Below, piece by piece: positions 17,329 to 26,310 of a stretch of 54,149 bases of DNA. The DNA comes from Acidobacteriota bacterium. GTDB lineage: Bacteria > Acidobacteriota > Terriglobia > Bryobacterales > Bryobacteraceae. Both the position numbers and the translations under genes were made by a program. A model generated the notes under the pieces. It saw only the letters and a program-made list of their open reading frames with translations. It was not told the DNA's origin and searched no databases. Location: the NCBI GenBank assembly GCA_025354525.1, contig JANXMS010000055.1, forward strand, positions 1 to 54,149. The letters run 5' to 3'. The stretch's first letter is position 1. Every line of letters begins with the position of its first letter.

Positions 17329-17457
17329 TCGTGTGCAGCCGAGGACATTTTGATCGCGGCTTATTTTAACGCCTATGCTGATCCGGGGGCTGCCGTCGAT
17401 GAGTTGGGCTGGGAACGGGAGTTCGGCCTGGACACGAATTATGGCTTCAACGACTGA
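17329..17457 (+). pseudogene. Short coding remnant at the right island edge
   Basis: An open run without ATG reads AEDILIAAYFNAYADPGAAV and continues to FGLDTNYGFND before a TGA at 17455. It looks protein-like but I cannot place it in a family. The FNAYA part lies in the right inverted repeat, and the left repeat encodes CFNAYA on the opposite strand, so both island edges may carry pieces of one gene family in opposite orientation. The 3' end overlaps the efp relic. Confidence 0.35.
17364..17378 (-). repeat. Right 15-bp inverted repeat at island edge
   Basis: TTTTAACGCCTATGC, exact reverse complement of 12768-12782, about 60 bp inside the right direct repeat. With its partner it delimits 4611 bp. 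A match this long is very unlikely by chance. Confidence 0.75.
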
Positions 17458-17640
17458 CGGATCCTATTTGCAGCGCGCTTAGAAGCGAGGGCTCTTCGTG
17501 CGGAAACACTGTACGGAGATCGATCAGCAGTTGGCCTTTTTCGACACGGGTGATTATCGGCGGCTCGCCTAGGCGCAGCCGCCGTTCCATTTCCGGTTGG
17601 GGGATGGCCAGCAGGTACGTGGGCAGGGACTGGTCCGGGG
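17438..17640. repeat. Right copy of efp/selA junction direct repeat (203 bp)
   Basis: Second copy of 12566-12768, offset 4872 bp, ungapped. It contains the 3' end of the complete selA on the minus strand and a 13-codon relic of the efp 3' end on the plus strand. Most of the differences from the left copy are clustered in the efp end and around the selA stop. Confidence 0.9.
17441..17482 (+). pseudogene. efp 3'-end relic (13 codons)
   Basis: Reads MASTTDGSYLQRA then TAG, against MVSTVDGSYQQRA then TAA at the end of the intact efp. Homology stops a few bases upstream of the ATG. It shows that selA once sat directly downstream of, and convergent with, an efp gene. The codon-level conservation dates it as a copy of a working efp, not chance similarity. 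Confidence 0.85.
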
Positions 17641-18709
17641 TGCTGCCACCGCCGATGACCGATTGACCTTCGATGATCTGGGCCGGAAACGGGAGTTCGG
17701 CGAGGAGTCGTTCGGCGCGGGCGCGAATTTCGGCGGGGGTCTGGCGGATCATCGCCAGAGCGGGAAGCTGGTCCCAGCGTTCGAGGACGAGGGCGCGGAG
17801 GCAGGCTTCGAGGGCTTGGGAGACGAGCTTGTCGAGACGGAGAGCACGGAACATCGGGTTGCGGCGGATGCGTTCGATTGTCTCGGCGTCGCCGGCGATG
17901 AGCCCGGCTTGCGGGCCGCCGAGGAGTTTGTCGCCGGAGAAAGAGACGACGGCGACACCGGCTTGGAGCGAGTCTTGAACCAGGGGTTCATCGATGCCGT
18001 AGGGCTTTAGATCTACGAGGCAGCCAGAGCCGAGGTCTTCGTAGACGGGCACATTGAGGCGGCAGAGCTCACGGAGGTCGGGTTTGCCGGTGAAACCGCT
18101 GATGTGAAAGTTCGAGGGGTGGACGCGGAGGATGAGCGCGGTGCGGTCGGTGATGGCGGCTTGGTAATCCTCTATACGGGTGCGATTGGTGGTGCCGACT
18201 TCGACGAGCGTGCAGCCGGCGCGGCGCATAATGTCGGGGATGCGAAAGCCGTCGCCGATCTCGATGAGTTCGCCGCGGGAGACGATGACTTCGTGACCGG
18301 CGGCGAGTTCGTGGAGGACGAGATAGGTGGCTGCGGCGTTATTGTTGACGGCGAGGCCGCGGGCGTTGAGCAGGTAGCCGAAGAAGCGGTCGAGGTGGTG
18401 GTCGCGGCGGCCGCGGCGGCCTTCGGCCAGGTTGTACTCGAGATTGGAATAGCCGGGGATGGGCGTGGAGGGGCCGAGGGGGGCGCGACCGAGGTTGGTA
18501 TGGAGGATGACGCCGGTGGCGTTGATGACCGGGCGCAGGGAGGGTTGCGCCATGTAGTTGACGTGCGGCACAGGATCCGCTGGGCGACCGGCGCGGAACT
18601 CGTCGAGAGCGATTTGGGCCGCCGACTTGAGTAGTTCGTGCGGGAGGTCCGGGTATTGCGCACGGAGTTTGACGAGGACCGCTTCGACGCTGGTGAGCTC
18701 CGTGATCAT
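17447..18709 (-). CDS. selA: L-seryl-tRNA(Sec) selenium transferase
   Basis: 420 residues. The PLP enzyme converts Ser-tRNA(Sec) to Sec-tRNA(Sec) with selenophosphate. Seen: RPVINATGVILHTNLGRAPL (~59-78), VNNNAAAT, SRGELIEIGDGFRIPDI, VGTTNRT, EDLGSG, and FSGDKLLGGPQAG with the PLP lysine K261. The length is somewhat below the ~460 of E. coli SelA, mainly at the N-terminus. The stop lies in the duplicated junction and overlaps an efp relic. No selB, selC, selD or obvious selenoprotein is in the window. Overlaps the PIG-L gene upstream by 4 bp (ATGA). Confidence 0.93.
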   Translation of the reverse strand: MITELTSVEAVLVKLRAQYPDLPHELLKSAAQIALDEFRAGRPADPVPHVNYMAQPSLRPVINATGVILHTNLGRAPLGPSTPIPGYSNLEYNLAEGRRGRRDHHLDRFFGYLLNARGLAVNNNAAATYLVLHELAAGHEVIVSRGELIEIGDGFRIPDIMRRAGCTLVEVGTTNRTRIEDYQAAITDRTALILRVHPSNFHISGFTGKPDLRELCRLNVPVYEDLGSGCLVDLKPYGIDEPLVQDSLQAGVAVVSFSGDKLLGGPQAGLIAGDAETIERIRRNPMFRALRLDKLVSQALEACLRALVLERWDQLPALAMIRQTPAEIRARAERLLAELPFPAQIIEGQSVIGGGSTPDQSLPTYLLAIPQPEMERRLRLGEPPIITRVEKGQLLIDLRTVFPHEEPSLLSALQIGSVSR

Positions 18710-19575
18710 TTTTTCGGCATCGTCTTTAACATGGGGAAAAGTTGGCGGATTTCGGCTTCGGTGGGCTGACGACCGTACTCGCAGATCTCGAACGCTTCGA
18801 GGTATTTCGGCGTTTTATTGGGGCCGTACCATTTCTCGAAGGCGGCTTTGGTCGAGTCGTTCAAGCGGGCATTCGTGCGCTGTTGGCGGAGCCAGTCTTT
18901 GCGGGCGGCAGGATCCTTCGGCACTTCAGCGGAGACGCCACTGACCCAGGGGAGCCATTCGTAGAACTGCGAAACGTGAGCGTCGAGGCCGTTGAGCTTT
19001 TGTTCAAAGGCGTCGGCGATGTCGATGACGATGTCGGGGCGGAAGGGATTGGGGCGCTGGAAGTAGTCTGAGAAGTAAAGGAATACGGGGTTGCGGCGGA
19101 GGGGCGGGGTATCGCTAACGACGTTGGGGACCTGAACCATGTAGGCTGCGTCTTGGATTAAGATGCCGGTGTTGCGATGGTCGGGGTGGTAGTCGTTGGT
19201 GCGGTGGGTGATGACGATATCGGCCTTCCATTGGCGGATGGCGCGGATGATTTGGCGGCGGACGTCGAGGGAGGGCGTGAGTTCGCCGTCGTGGTTTTCC
19301 ATTACCTCGTATTCGGCGATGCCGAGGCGGCGGGCGGATTCTTTGGCTTCGGCGCGACGGCGGTTGGCGAGGACTTGGCCGCCCATTTCGTGGTGGCCGG
19401 CGTCGCCGTTGGTGACGCTGACGAATTTCACTTGGTGGCCCATTTTGGCGAGCATGACGGCGGTGCCGCCGAACTTAATATCGCAATCGTCGGGATGAGC
19501 CCCGATGGCGATGATGCGGAGAGGCTGCGCGGCGAGACTAGCGGCCAGCAGGGCGAGAGGAAGTAGAAATCTCAT
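18706..19575 (-). CDS. Exported PIG-L family deacetylase (LmbE-like)
   Basis: 289 residues with a signal peptide (MRFLLPLALLAASLAAQ). Zinc-site motif IGAHPDDCDIKFGG (~25-38) and HRTNDYHPDHRNTG further on supply the His/Asp ligands of the LmbE/PIG-L fold, which removes acetyl groups from N-acetylglucosaminyl compounds. The secreted form is common in Acidobacteria and Planctomycetes and is thought to act on glycans; the substrate here is unknown. Start overlaps the end of the upstream membrane-protein gene by 38 bp, and the stop overlaps the selA start, suggesting one transcript of three genes. Confidence 0.88.
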   Translation of the reverse strand: MRFLLPLALLAASLAAQPLRIIAIGAHPDDCDIKFGGTAVMLAKMGHQVKFVSVTNGDAGHHEMGGQVLANRRRAEAKESARRLGIAEYEVMENHDGELTPSLDVRRQIIRAIRQWKADIVITHRTNDYHPDHRNTGILIQDAAYMVQVPNVVSDTPPLRRNPVFLYFSDYFQRPNPFRPDIVIDIADAFEQKLNGLDAHVSQFYEWLPWVSGVSAEVPKDPAARKDWLRQQRTNARLNDSTKAAFEKWYGPNKTPKYLEAFEICEYGRQPTEAEIRQLFPMLKTMPKK

Positions 19576-20563
19576 GGGAGGTATCGGGTTCGTTATGGGC
19601 GTCCATTCGGAGTTGGCTCAGCTTCATTTTGGTCGCCAGGAGAGCGATGAAGCCGACAACCCAGAGCGGAACGGTAATCACTAAGAATAGTAGAGTCGCG
19701 TAGCCGATGGCCGATTGACGCGGGACGCCGAAGAGCATGACGCCCATCACGACGAGCCAATGGAAGGTTCCGACGTTGCCGGGGGCTTGCGGCGGGACGG
19801 AACCAAGACGCAAGATGACGAGCAGAATGGCGCATTCGCCGAGCGAGAGGCTGAGATTGAAGCCGATCGAGAGGAAGTAGATTGGGGCGGCTTGGAGGGC
19901 GAGGTAGAGGGCGCTGAGAAGGAAGCTGCGGTAGAAGGATTCGCTGCGGCTCATGGCGGCGATGGCGGCGAGCAGGTGGAGGAAGCCTTGGGCCCAGATG
20001 GTGCGGCGGATCCAACGTTCGGCGCGATCCCGCTCGAACAGAGCAAAGCAGAGAAGGAAGGCGATGAGGGAGAGCAGCCCGGCCAGGATGCGGCTACCGA
20101 CCACGAGGATTTCCGGAAGCTCGACGAAATAGGAGGCGACGAAGAAGCTGAGGATAAGCCAGATGCCGTCGAAGAGGCGCTCGATGACAACGCTTGATAT
20201 GACGACCGAGAAGGGCACGCCGGACCAGCGAGCTTGCAGAAAGCTACGGATCACTTCGCCCGGGCGCAGTGGCAGCAGTTCGTTGGCGAACAGACCGACG
20301 TAGATTGCCTGGATTGAACGCCAAACGGGGAGAGAGCCGACGGGCCGGAGGAGCAGATTCCACCGCCAGCCTTGGACGCAATAGACGGCGATGTCGGTGA
20401 GCACGGCGGCGAGGATTAGCGACGGCGGAACAGCGCGGATGCGCGGCCATTGTTCGGCCCAATCGAAGTTGCGATAGACAAGGAGGAGACAGGCGATGGA
20501 GACGGCATAGCCCAGCACCGGGATGAGCCAGTGGGGAAAGCGTCGGCGGGGAGAAGTAGGCAT
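19538..20563 (-). CDS. Flippase-like membrane protein (LPG synthase TM / UPF0104 family)
   Basis: 341 residues, about eight hydrophobic segments. Motifs LRPGEVIRSFLQARWSGVPFS and SSVVIERLFDGIWLI match the lysylphosphatidylglycerol-synthase transmembrane family, whose soluble synthase domain is absent here. Stand-alone members are thought to move lipids or lipid-linked intermediates, but the cargo is unknown. The late APGNVGTFHWLVVMGVMLFG motif is also typical. First gene of the selA-containing minus-strand run and divergent from fadN with 28 bp between starts. Confidence 0.82.
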   Translation of the reverse strand: MPTSPRRRFPHWLIPVLGYAVSIACLLLVYRNFDWAEQWPRIRAVPPSLILAAVLTDIAVYCVQGWRWNLLLRPVGSLPVWRSIQAIYVGLFANELLPLRPGEVIRSFLQARWSGVPFSVVISSVVIERLFDGIWLILSFFVASYFVELPEILVVGSRILAGLLSLIAFLLCFALFERDRAERWIRRTIWAQGFLHLLAAIAAMSRSESFYRSFLLSALYLALQAAPIYFLSIGFNLSLSLGECAILLVILRLGSVPPQAPGNVGTFHWLVVMGVMLFGVPRQSAIGYATLLFLVITVPLWVVGFIALLATKMKLSQLRMDAHNEPDTSHEISTSSRPAGR

Positions 20564-20591
20564 CCGTTAGAACCATGATAGGCTGACCTTC

Positions 20592-22883
20592 ATGCGAAAT
20601 ATCCGCCAAGTGGCGGTGTTGGGTGCAGGGACGATGGGGGCTCGGATAGCGGCGCATTTTGCAAACGCCGGGGTTTCTGTTCTTCTGCTTGACCTCACTG
20701 TGGACGCCGCGCGAAAAGGCCTTGAAACTGCGACGAAAGCAAAGCCCGTGGGCTTCTACCTGCCGGAATACGCTGCCCGGGTGACCGTTGGCAGCTTCTC
20801 TGACGACCTGGGAAAAGTTACTGACTGCGACTGGATTTTGGAGGCCGTCACCGAGCGGCTGGATGTGAAACGAGAGCTGTGGGGCAAGGTGGCCGCGCTG
20901 TGCGCACCCGAGGCGATTCTGTCGACGAACACGTCGGGGATTCCGCTGGCGATGATCAGCGACGGGTTCTCGGTCGGCTTCCGCCAGCAGTTTTTGGGAA
21001 CGCATTTTTTCAATCCGCCGCGGTATTTGCATCTGTGCGAGGTAATCCCGGGGGTCGATACCAAACCGGAATTGGTCGCCGCAGTCAGCACGTTTCTGGA
21101 TCGACGGTTGGGCAAGGGGGTGGTCGTATGCAAAGACACGCCAAACTTCATTGCTAACCGGATTGGCAGCATGTGGGGGGCGAGCGCTTACAAGTACACG
21201 ATTGAAGACGATTTGACGGTGGAAGAGGTCGACGCGCTGACGGGGTCCTTGATTGGATTGCCAAACTCGGCGAGCTACCGTCTGCTGGATATTGTGGGCC
21301 TGGATATTTGGGTGCATGTGGCGAACAATCTGCACGCGATGGTGCCGCACGACCCTTGGCGCGAACGGCTGTTGCCGCCGGCGTTCGTCGATCAAATGAT
21401 GGCGAATCGTTGGCTGGGCGAGAAGACCGGGCAGGGTTTTTACAAGCGCGTCGGACCGGAAAAAGAGATTCACGCGCTCGATTGGAAAACGCTCGAGTAT
21501 CACAAGGCCAACAAGCCGAAACTGCCGCCGATGCCGGAGGATTTGCCGACGCGGCTGAAGGCGCTCGTGCAGAGCGAGGACAAGTACGGCCGGTTCGTTT
21601 GGAAAGTGCTGCGCGACGCGATGTGGTATTCGGCTTGGTGTGTGCCGGAGATTGCCGACCGGACTGTGGAGATCGACCGGGCCATGCGTTGGGGCTACGG
21701 GCACACTTACGGGCCGTTTGAGCTGTGGGACGTTTTGGGTTTTGCCGCGACCGCGCAGCGAATGCAGAAGGAAGGGCTCGAACTACCGCCCGCAATTTTA
21801 ATGATGCTCGAACGCGGGGCAAAGGGTTTCTACCGGTCAGCCGATGAAAAGGGGCAGCCGCGAACGGATTACTTCGACTTCGGGGCCGGGCACTACGACC
21901 GGGTGGCAGCGCGGCCGGGCGTGATCTCGCTGGCGGACCGGAAGCGGGCGGGCGGCGTGGTGCGCAAGAACGCCGGATGTTCGCTTGTCGATTTGGGCGA
22001 TGGCTGTTTGTGCCTGGAATTCCATTCGAAGTTGAACGTGCTGGGCGAGGACCAGGTAGGCGAATTTGCCGCGGCTTTTGATGAGACGCAGCGCAATCAT
22101 CAGGCGCTGGTGATTGGCAATCAGGGCGATTTGTTCAGCGCCGGCGCCAATCTCGTATTGGTGCTGATGCTGGCGCAGGAAGGCGAGTGGGACGATTTGA
22201 ACTTAGCCGGGCACCGGTTCCAACAGGCGAACATGATGTTGAAGTACGCGCCGGTTCCGGTGGTGGTGGCGGGGCACGGCCGGGCGTTGGGGGGCGGCGC
22301 GGAGATCATACTGCATGCGCCGCGAGCGGTGGTTTCGGCCGAGTTGTATATGGGTTTAGTGGAAGTAGGAGTCGGGGTGATTCCGGGTGCGGGCGGTTGC
22401 AAAGAGATGATCGTGCGGCTGAAGGATCCGCGCAAAGTGTTTGAGACGATCGGCTATGCGAAGGTTTCGGGCAGCGCGGACGAGGCTAAGCAGTTGGGTT
22501 TGCTGGACAAGGCGGCGACTGTCGTGATGAATCCGGAGCGACTGCTGGGAGTGGCCAAGGCCGAGGCGCTGGCGATGGTGGAAAGTTATCGGCCGGGCGT
22601 GGCGCGGACGGATGTAAAGGTGGCGGGTGAACCGGGCATCGCATTGCTGAAGACTGGCGCGTGGATGGCGCGGCAGGGCGGTTATATTTCCGAGTACGAC
22701 GAGGTGATCGCTGGTAAGCTGGCGCACGTGTTGTGCGGCGGCGCGGTGCCGGCGGATACGCTCGTGAGCGAGCAGCGTTTGCTGGACTTAGAACGCGAAG
22801 CGTTTTTGAGCTTATGCGGGAATCCGCAGACCCAAGCGCGGATGCAACACATGTTGAAAACCGGGAAGCCCCTGCGGAATTAA
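20592..22883 (+). CDS. fadN: 3-hydroxyacyl-CoA dehydrogenase / enoyl-CoA hydratase (FadN-like)
   Basis: 763 residues. N-terminal NAD-binding Rossmann motif [21 protein letters not shown] (residues 7-27), then the HCDH domain ([25 protein letters not shown]). The C-terminal third is a crotonase domain with an oxyanion-hole-type [11 protein letters not shown] and a VGVIPGAGG motif. The order dehydrogenase first, hydratase last is that of Bacillus FadN, the reverse of E. coli FadB. It carries out the two middle steps of beta-oxidation. First gene of a three-gene operon with thiolase and acyl-CoA dehydrogenase, spaced 2-4 bp. Confidence 0.92.
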   Translation: MRNIRQVAVLGAGTMGARIAAHFANAGVSVLLLDLTVDAARKGLETATKAKPVGFYLPEYAARVTVGSFSDDLGKVTDCDWILEAVTERLDVKRELWGKVAALCAPEAILSTNTSGIPLAMISDGFSVGFRQQFLGTHFFNPPRYLHLCEVIPGVDTKPELVAAVSTFLDRRLGKGVVVCKDTPNFIANRIGSMWGASAYKYTIEDDLTVEEVDALTGSLIGLPNSASYRLLDIVGLDIWVHVANNLHAMVPHDPWRERLLPPAFVDQMMANRWLGEKTGQGFYKRVGPEKEIHALDWKTLEYHKANKPKLPPMPEDLPTRLKALVQSEDKYGRFVWKVLRDAMWYSAWCVPEIADRTVEIDRAMRWGYGHTYGPFELWDVLGFAATAQRMQKEGLELPPAILMMLERGAKGFYRSADEKGQPRTDYFDFGAGHYDRVAARPGVISLADRKRAGGVVRKNAGCSLVDLGDGCLCLEFHSKLNVLGEDQVGEFAAAFDETQRNHQALVIGNQGDLFSAGANLVLVLMLAQEGEWDDLNLAGHRFQQANMMLKYAPVPVVVAGHGRALGGGAEIILHAPRAVVSAELYMGLVEVGVGVIPGAGGCKEMIVRLKDPRKVFETIGYAKVSGSADEAKQLGLLDKAATVVMNPERLLGVAKAEALAMVESYRPGVARTDVKVAGEPGIALLKTGAWMARQGGYISEYDEVIAGKLAHVLCGGAVPADTLVSEQRLLDLEREAFLSLCGNPQTQARMQHMLKTGKPLRN

Positions 22884-22887
22884 TGTC

Positions 22888-24018
22888 ATGAATGAAGCCG
22901 TTATTGTTGATTGCGTAAGAACCCCGGTGGGCAAAGCGCCGCGCGGGGCGCTGCGGCAGACGCGGCCTGATGATCTAGCTGCCGTGGCGATTCAGGGGTT
23001 GCTCGCCCGCTATCCGGGCTTGGCCCCGGAGGAAATTGAAGACGTCATCTTAGGCTGTGCGACGCCCGAGGCCGAGAGCGGCATGAACGTCGCTCGAATT
23101 GCGGGGCTGCGGGCGGGACTGCCGGATACGGTATGCGGGGTGACCATCAACCGGTTCTGCTCGTCGGGTTTGCAAGCGATCGCGATGGCGGCGGAGCGGA
23201 TTCGGGCTGGCATGGCCGAGACGCTGATCGCGGGCGGGACCGAGAGCATGAGCATGCTGCCGATGGCGATGGTACGGATTGCGCCGAACCCGTATCTCGT
23301 CGAGCATCGGCCGGAGGCTTACATCAACATGGGCCTGACGGCGGAGAACTTGCAACGGCGCTACGGGATCAGCCGGGAGGAGCAGGACGCCTTTGCGTTC
23401 GCCAGCCACCAGAAAGCGATCGCGGCGCAGGAACAGGGCAAGTTCGATGAGGAGTTGATTCCAGTGGGTTCGTTTTGCAAAGACGAAGGGCCGCGGGCGG
23501 ATACGTCGCTGGAGGCGTTGGCGAAGCTGAAGCCGGCGTTCCATGTGAAAGGAACCGTAACGGCGGGCAACTCGTCCCAGACATCCGACGGGGCCGCGGC
23601 GGCGCTCGTGATGTCGGCCGAGCGGGCGCAGGCGCTGGGGCTGAAGCCGAGGGCTCGGTTTGTCAGCTTCGCGGTGGGTGGCGTGGGGCCGGAGGTGATG
23701 GGTATCGGCCCGGTGGTCGCGATCCCGAAAGCGCTGCGGCTGGCGGGTTTGACGCTGGACCAAATCGGGGTGATCGAGTTGAACGAGGCGTTCGCGGTGC
23801 AGGCGATGGCGGTGATGCGGGAGGTCGGTCTGGACCCGGCGCGGGTGAACCGGAACGGCGGCGCGCTGGCGCTGGGCCATCCTTTGGGATGCACGGGCGC
23901 AAAATTAACGGCGACGATTCTGCGCGAAATGGAACGCGGCAATCATCGGTATGGCATGGTGACGATGTGTATCGGCGGCGGCCAAGGCGCAGCCGGAATA
24001 TTTGAAAGGATGGGATAG
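22888..24018 (+). CDS. fadA: Acetyl-CoA acyltransferase (thiolase)
   Basis: 376 residues. It cleaves 3-ketoacyl-CoA with CoA to give acetyl-CoA, the last beta-oxidation step. Seen: the nucleophilic Cys in [21 protein letters not shown], the [13 protein letters not shown] motif, the base His in [16 protein letters not shown], and the second Cys in [13 protein letters not shown]. All catalytic positions are present and the length is normal. Starts 4 bp after fadN and ends 2 bp before the dehydrogenase gene, so expression is coupled. Confidence 0.95.
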   Translation: MNEAVIVDCVRTPVGKAPRGALRQTRPDDLAAVAIQGLLARYPGLAPEEIEDVILGCATPEAESGMNVARIAGLRAGLPDTVCGVTINRFCSSGLQAIAMAAERIRAGMAETLIAGGTESMSMLPMAMVRIAPNPYLVEHRPEAYINMGLTAENLQRRYGISREEQDAFAFASHQKAIAAQEQGKFDEELIPVGSFCKDEGPRADTSLEALAKLKPAFHVKGTVTAGNSSQTSDGAAAALVMSAERAQALGLKPRARFVSFAVGGVGPEVMGIGPVVAIPKALRLAGLTLDQIGVIELNEAFAVQAMAVMREVGLDPARVNRNGGALALGHPLGCTGAKLTATILREMERGNHRYGMVTMCIGGGQGAAGIFERMG

Positions 24019-24020
24019 CG

Positions 24021-25739
24021 ATGCAAGGCGGCGGATTTTTAGTCGAAGACCAGACGGCGGCGCAGGTGTTCACCCCGGAAGATTTCACCGAGGAACATCG
24101 TGCGATTGCCAAAGCAACCGAGGAGTTCTCGGCCAAAGAGATTGAGCCAAACCTGGAAGCGATCCAGCATCAGGAGCCCGGCGTGGCGGTGCGGGTGCTG
24201 CGGAAATCGGCCGAGCTCGGACTGACGGCGGTGCTGGTGCCGGAGATTTACGGCGGCATGGAGATGGACCTGACCTCGGCGATGATTGTGGCCGAGGGGA
24301 TTGCGAAGGACGGTTCGTACGCGGGTTGGCACGGGGCGCATAGTGGTATTGGCACGTTGCCGCTGTTGCTGTACGGGACGACCGCGCAGAAAGCCAAGTA
24401 TCTTCCGAAGCTGGCTTCGGCGGAGATGATTGGCGCCTATTGCTTAAGCGAAGCGCAGGCGGGTTCGGACGCGTTAGCGGCAAAAACTCGGGCCGATCTA
24501 TCCGAAGATGGGACGTACTATACGCTGAACGGCCAGAAGATGTGGATCACCAACGGCGGCGCGGCGGACTTGTACACGGTCTTCGCGAAGGTCGGCGGCG
24601 AGAAGTTCACGGCGTTTCTCGTCGAGCGTTCGATGCCGGGGGTTTCGGCAGGAACGGAAGAGAAGAAGATGGGCATCAAGGGCAGTTCGACGACGCCCGT
24701 GTTTTTCGACAACGTGAAAGTGCCGGTGGAAAACGTATTGGGCGAAGTGGGCCGGGGGCACATCATCGCCTTTAACATTTTGAATTTGGGACGGTTGAAG
24801 CTGGGTCCGTTCGCGGTGGGCGGCATGAAGAACGTCCTGTCGCTTTGCTTAAAATATGCGAAGGAACGGGTGGCTTTCGGAAAGCAGATCGGACAGTTCG
24901 GCATGATCCAGGCCAAGCTGGCCGAGATGGCGATTCAGACGTATGCTGCGGAAACGATGAGTTATCGCGTGACGGGCATGATTCAGGACAAGCTGACGGG
25001 CTGGAGTTGGGCGCAGGCCGACGCCGCGGCGGTGAAGCTGAAGGCGGTGGAAGAGTTTGCGGCGGAGTGTTCGTACATCAAGGTGTTCGCGAGCGAGGCG
25101 CTGGACTACGTGGTGGACGAGGGCGTGCAGATTCACGGTGGCTATGGCTATCACCAGGACTATCTCGTCGAGCGGGCTTATCGCGATTCGCGGATCAACC
25201 GGATTTTTGAAGGTACGAACGAAATCAATCGGATGCTGGCGACGGGCATGATTCTGAAGCGGGCGCAGCGGGGGCAGTTGCCACTGGTGGCGGCGGTGAA
25301 GAAGTTGCAGGGCGAGTTGTTGGCCGGGCCGAATTTAAGCGGCGGGCCGACGGACCTTGTCAAAGCGGCGAAGAAAGTGGCATTGCTTTGCTTGGGCGTC
25401 GCCTATCAGCGGTTTCTGGCAGAACTCGATAGCCAGCAGGAGATACTGGCGGCGCTGTGCGACATCACGATGCAGGCGTTTGCGATGGAGTCGGTGCAGT
25501 TGCGGAGCCAGAAACACAACGTGGCACCGAAGATGACGGCGGTGTTTCTACAAGGCGCGATGGACACAATTGAGGGGCATGCGCGGACGGTGCTGGCGGC
25601 GTGTGCGGAGGGTGACGATCTGCGGATTCAGCTTTCGGCGTTGCGGCGGCTGGCCAAGCATGACCCGATCAACGTGATCGCCTTGCGGCAAGAGATTGCG
25701 CAGCGGTTGCAGGCGGCGCAGCGGTATGTCCTCGCCTAA
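24021..25739 (+). CDS. fadE: Acyl-CoA dehydrogenase (FadE-like, long form)
   Basis: 572 residues, longer than the ~380-residue basic family because of a C-terminal extension, as in Bacillus FadE. Seen: YCLSEAQAGSDALA (FAD-binding loop), KMWITNGGAADLYTVFAK, RVAFGKQIGQFGMIQAKLAEM, and QIHGGYGYHQDYLVERAYRD with FEGTNEINRML. It introduces the 2,3 double bond into acyl-CoA, passing electrons to ETF, whose genes are not in the window. Last gene of the fadNAE operon; its end overlaps the start of the kinase gene by 14 bp. Confidence 0.93.
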   Translation: MQGGGFLVEDQTAAQVFTPEDFTEEHRAIAKATEEFSAKEIEPNLEAIQHQEPGVAVRVLRKSAELGLTAVLVPEIYGGMEMDLTSAMIVAEGIAKDGSYAGWHGAHSGIGTLPLLLYGTTAQKAKYLPKLASAEMIGAYCLSEAQAGSDALAAKTRADLSEDGTYYTLNGQKMWITNGGAADLYTVFAKVGGEKFTAFLVERSMPGVSAGTEEKKMGIKGSSTTPVFFDNVKVPVENVLGEVGRGHIIAFNILNLGRLKLGPFAVGGMKNVLSLCLKYAKERVAFGKQIGQFGMIQAKLAEMAIQTYAAETMSYRVTGMIQDKLTGWSWAQADAAAVKLKAVEEFAAECSYIKVFASEALDYVVDEGVQIHGGYGYHQDYLVERAYRDSRINRIFEGTNEINRMLATGMILKRAQRGQLPLVAAVKKLQGELLAGPNLSGGPTDLVKAAKKVALLCLGVAYQRFLAELDSQQEILAALCDITMQAFAMESVQLRSQKHNVAPKMTAVFLQGAMDTIEGHARTVLAACAEGDDLRIQLSALRRLAKHDPINVIALRQEIAQRLQAAQRYVLA

Positions 25740-26178
25740 GCAGCGGATCGTGGTGTTGGTCGGCTTGCCGGGGTCGGGCAAGTCGACTTGGCTGGCGAAG
25801 CAGGATGGGGGCGGGTTGTCCTCGGATGCGATGCGTAAGTTGCTCCGCGATGACGAGGCGGACCAGACAATTCACGCTGAGGTGTTCGCTCTGTTGCGGC
25901 ACTTGTTGCGGCTGCGGCTGCGGTTGGGGGCGGCGACGACGTATATTGACGCGACGAACCTGAGCAAGCGAGAGCGGCGGACTTGGGTGAAGATCGCCCA
26001 CGAGTTGGGGGCCGAGTGCGAGGCGGTGTTTTTTGATGTACCGCTGGCGGTGTGCAAGGCGCGGAATGCTCAAAGGACGCGCGTCGTGCCTGCCGATGCG
26101 ATGGAGCAATTGGCGGGACGGTTGGTTCGTCCGGAGTTGGCTGAGGGGTTTGCGGCGATTCGAATCGTTTCCAATTGA
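25726..26178 (+). CDS. P-loop kinase (PNKP/zeta-toxin-like AAA_33)
   Basis: 150 residues from the ATG at 25726; an ATG 30 bp earlier gives an implausible Arg-rich start. Walker A VGLPGSGKST (residues 12-21), a TTYIDATNLSKRERRTW motif (the 'DATN' of polynucleotide-kinase-like P-loop proteins) and a lid-type VPLAVCKARNAQRT. Probable phosphotransferase; the substrate (nucleic acid end, sugar or small molecule) is unknown. Its 3' 80 bp also carry, in antisense, a relic of the tail of the MFS protein encoded at 28623-29963, and this junction is repeated twice downstream. Confidence 0.8.
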   Translation: MSSPKQRIVVLVGLPGSGKSTWLAKQDGGGLSSDAMRKLLRDDEADQTIHAEVFALLRHLLRLRLRLGAATTYIDATNLSKRERRTWVKIAHELGAECEAVFFDVPLAVCKARNAQRTRVVPADAMEQLAGRLVRPELAEGFAAIRIVSN

Positions 26179-26208
26179 CGCGGCTGGGAAGGTTCGATTA
26201 CACAACTT
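26101..26208. repeat. Kinase/MFS junction repeat, copy 1
   Basis: Core 26101-26173 (end of the intact kinase gene) plus a 35-bp downstream arm to 26208. The core is shared with copies at 27597-27670 and 28625-28700; the downstream arm (GCGGCTGGGAAGGTTCGATT and on) is shared with copy 2 only. On the minus strand it reads VNWKRFESPQTP ... PPIAPS, the C-terminal tail of the MFS protein that now ends at 28623. Confidence 0.85.
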
Positions 26209-26266
26209 GAGGGGCGCACCGGCGGACGCCGTCCGCAACTGTCCGATTAGCAAGGGCGACAGGCAC

Positions 26267-26281
26267 TGTCAATAATTGACA
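26267..26281 (+). promoter_or_regulatory. Operator/-35 of the first parDE module
   Basis: Perfect inverted repeat TGTCAA-TAA-TTGACA, 30 bp before the parD ATG. The right arm is a consensus -35 box; a weak -10 (TACCGT) lies 17 bp further. A ribbon-helix-helix antitoxin bound here would block its own promoter. Confidence 0.6.
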
Positions 26282-26310
26282 TCTATTGCTACCCCCTGTA
26301 CCGTTGCATT

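Larger units (their letters stand above)
12769..17437. mobile_element. Defence-like accessory island inserted between efp and selA
   Basis: About 4.67 kb of unique sequence between the two junction repeats. It holds a tight three-gene plus-strand operon (AAA ATPase, TOPRIM-like protein, DUF262 protein), unrecognised DNA on the left and a short coding remnant on the right. Base composition appears lower in GC than the neighbours (judged by eye). No integrase, transposase or tRNA gene is seen, so the insertion route is not the usual integrase one. The call rests on the flanking duplications and gene content. Confidence 0.75.

Noticed and set aside
20244-21704. 486-codon minus-strand open frame opposite fadN
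   Set aside because: Arg/His/Gln-rich with no family motif and fully antisense to a well-supported gene; an artefact of GC-rich codon use.
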